Of a stretch of 7,853 nucleotides of DNA, positions 7,067 through 7,853 are shown one piece after another (the first letter of the stretch is position 1; every line of letters begins with the position of its first letter). A model generated the notes under the pieces. That model saw only the letters and a list, made by a program, of their open reading frames with translations. It had not been told where the DNA came from and did no database searches. Both the position numbers and the translations under genes were made by a program. Origin of the DNA: Bacteroidota bacterium. GTDB lineage: Bacteria; Bacteroidota; Bacteroidia; Chitinophagales; Chitinophagaceae. Where the stretch lies: assembly GCA_023412975.1 (NCBI GenBank), contig JAEZRB010000265.1, positions 1-7,853 on the forward strand. The letters are read 5' to 3'.

Positions 7067-7169
7067 TTTTTTATTTTGAAGTTAGCCAAAAGTCTAAAAA
7101 TAGTTAAACTGTTCTTTATCGACTATGACCAGCATCAGCGAATCGGATTGAAAAATTGACTATATTAAC

Positions 7170-7189
7170 AAGTTTACCTCATCAAACTT
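7170..7189 (-). terminator. Weak hairpin after the TPR gene
   Basis: Immediately after the TPR gene stop, the minus strand has AAGTTT and AAACTT as perfect 6-base arms around an 8-base loop (GATGAGGT). The stem is A/T-rich and the following bases (TTGTTAATATAG) are not a clean U-tract, so termination is only possible. Apart from this, the 124-base gap 7067-7190 shows only the A-rich leader of the small membrane protein and no clear promoter. Confidence 0.22.
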
Positions 7190-7190
7190 C

Positions 7191-7853
7191 TCACTTCATA
7201 TTCATTCGTTTTTTCAAATCAACATACCGTGGATCTGATTTAATTGCCCGGTAAGGCGGATATTCGACAAAATAACTAACGGGCCCCATTCGCTTATCAA
7301 TACAACGATTGAGATATTCAAAAGTCTTATCGTGATTACCCAGGCCCAGCCACACGGCAGCGATATCAGCGTCCATCACAATTCCAGGCTCTTCGCGTTC
7401 ACGCTGTTCCATTTTACGGATTACTTCCAGGGCTTTATCCTTCATTCCGAGTTTCGCATAGGCAAAGCCCGCGCCCATCCATCCCTTTAGGGGATGGTTT
7501 GTTAGGCGCTGCATTTCCTCGAAGTAACGCAGTGCCGATTCCCAATCACCCTGCATGCCGAAAGCCCATCCCTTCATTTCAATCGCGATCCGCATCCTGG
7601 GGTCCAGTTCAAGTAATTTATCAGCCTGCTTTTTAGCGTCATCATACCGTTCAGAAAAAATATACATATTACCCAGCGACTGGCAAATAACAGGAGACAA
7701 AGGATCGAGCATTTCAGCAGTTTCAAGCGCCTCAACAGCTTTTTGCTTTTGATCCATTACGATATAATAGAACCCTAACATATCGTATGCGTCAATTGCG
7801 CCGGGATTCAGGTTTAGTGCTTTTTGCAGGGAATTGTAAGCACGGTCCCAATC
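7191..7853 (-). CDS. TPR protein, C-terminal part (5' end outside window)
   Basis: The frame is open from the right edge to the TGA at 7191-7193. It gives 220 residues, of which the 24 upstream of the first visible Met (7781) are also TPR-like (DWDRAYNSLQKALNLNP). The gene therefore continues beyond the window and that Met is not the start. Helical tetratricopeptide units are visible, in window numbering, as a partial one at 1-17, then about 18-51, 52-85, 86-119, 120-156 and 157-190, with typical A/G/Y/P positions such as ALETAEMLDP and LLELDPR. The end (YFVEYPPYRAIKSDPRYVDLKKRM) matches the closing segment often seen in TPR arrays fused to adenylate cyclase, winged-helix or protein-kinase modules. 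Such arrays bind protein partners; the N-terminal effector domain is not in view, so the overall function is open. Confidence 0.9.
   Translation of the reverse strand, partial: DWDRAYNSLQKALNLNPGAIDAYDMLGFYYIVMDQKQKAVEALETAEMLDPLSPVICQSLGNMYIFSERYDDAKKQADKLLELDPRMRIAIEMKGWAFGMQGDWESALRYFEEMQRLTNHPLKGWMGAGFAYAKLGMKDKALEVIRKMEQREREEPGIVMDADIAAVWLGLGNHDKTFEYLNRCIDKRMGPVSYFVEYPPYRAIKSDPRYVDLKKRMNMK

Noticed and set aside
6871..7089. Alternative minus-strand frame of 72 codons overlapping the small membrane protein.
   Set aside because: It lacks the coherent two-helix topology of the other frame and has no recognisable motif.
1..7853. Search for tRNA or rRNA genes, CRISPR arrays, insertion sequences, prophage or defence genes.
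   Set aside because: None seen. The window is nearly filled by housekeeping-type and envelope genes with short gaps.

Overview
The window looks like an ordinary chromosomal stretch from a member of the Bacteroidota, most likely Chitinophagaceae-like. The strongest sign is a surface protein ending in a type B (CHU_C, gliding-motility-associated) sorting domain of the type IX secretion system, which is largely confined to this phylum. Supporting signs are moderate GC, A/T-rich leaders without Shine-Dalgarno sequences, a DUF6265 lipoprotein, and an M28 peptidase and KY-like transglutaminase of the kinds common there. The genus assignment is inference.

Layout from left to right. Bases 1-437 (+) hold the C-terminal half of a ROK-family sugar kinase cut by the window edge. 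Bases 515-1543 (+) encode a secreted transglutaminase-like protein with an intact Cys-His-Asp triad. It meets, tail to tail with 3 bases between, a minus-strand block. Read in its own direction, that block is a PaaE-type flavin/2Fe-2S reductase (4792-3731), then a secreted M28 zinc peptidase with a PA domain (3626-2076), then a small DUF6265 lipoprotein (2065-1547). Only 10 bases separate peptidase and lipoprotein, so they are probably co-transcribed; the reductase is 104 bases upstream of the peptidase and may be separate. A 69-base divergent intergenic region separates the reductase from a plus-strand T9SS cargo protein (4862-6811) with an unnamed N-terminal Cys-rich beta domain, Ig/PKD-like modules and the CHU_C sorting domain. 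Further right on the minus strand lie a small two-helix glycine-zipper membrane protein (7066-6824) and the C-terminal part of a TPR protein that runs off the right edge (7853-7191).

Four of the eight genes encode predicted exported products: transglutaminase-like, M28 peptidase, lipoprotein and T9SS cargo. A ninth functional link, such as one pathway, is not visible; apart from the M28-lipoprotein pair the genes look like unrelated neighbours. There is no RNA gene, insertion sequence, CRISPR array or phage signature, and no gene-free gap longer than 124 bases. I found no convincing new multi-gene system. The points most worth a second look are the orphan reductase, the perfect glycine zipper of the 80-residue protein, the N-terminal domain of the T9SS cargo, and a 17-base interrupted palindrome just upstream of the transglutaminase-like gene.
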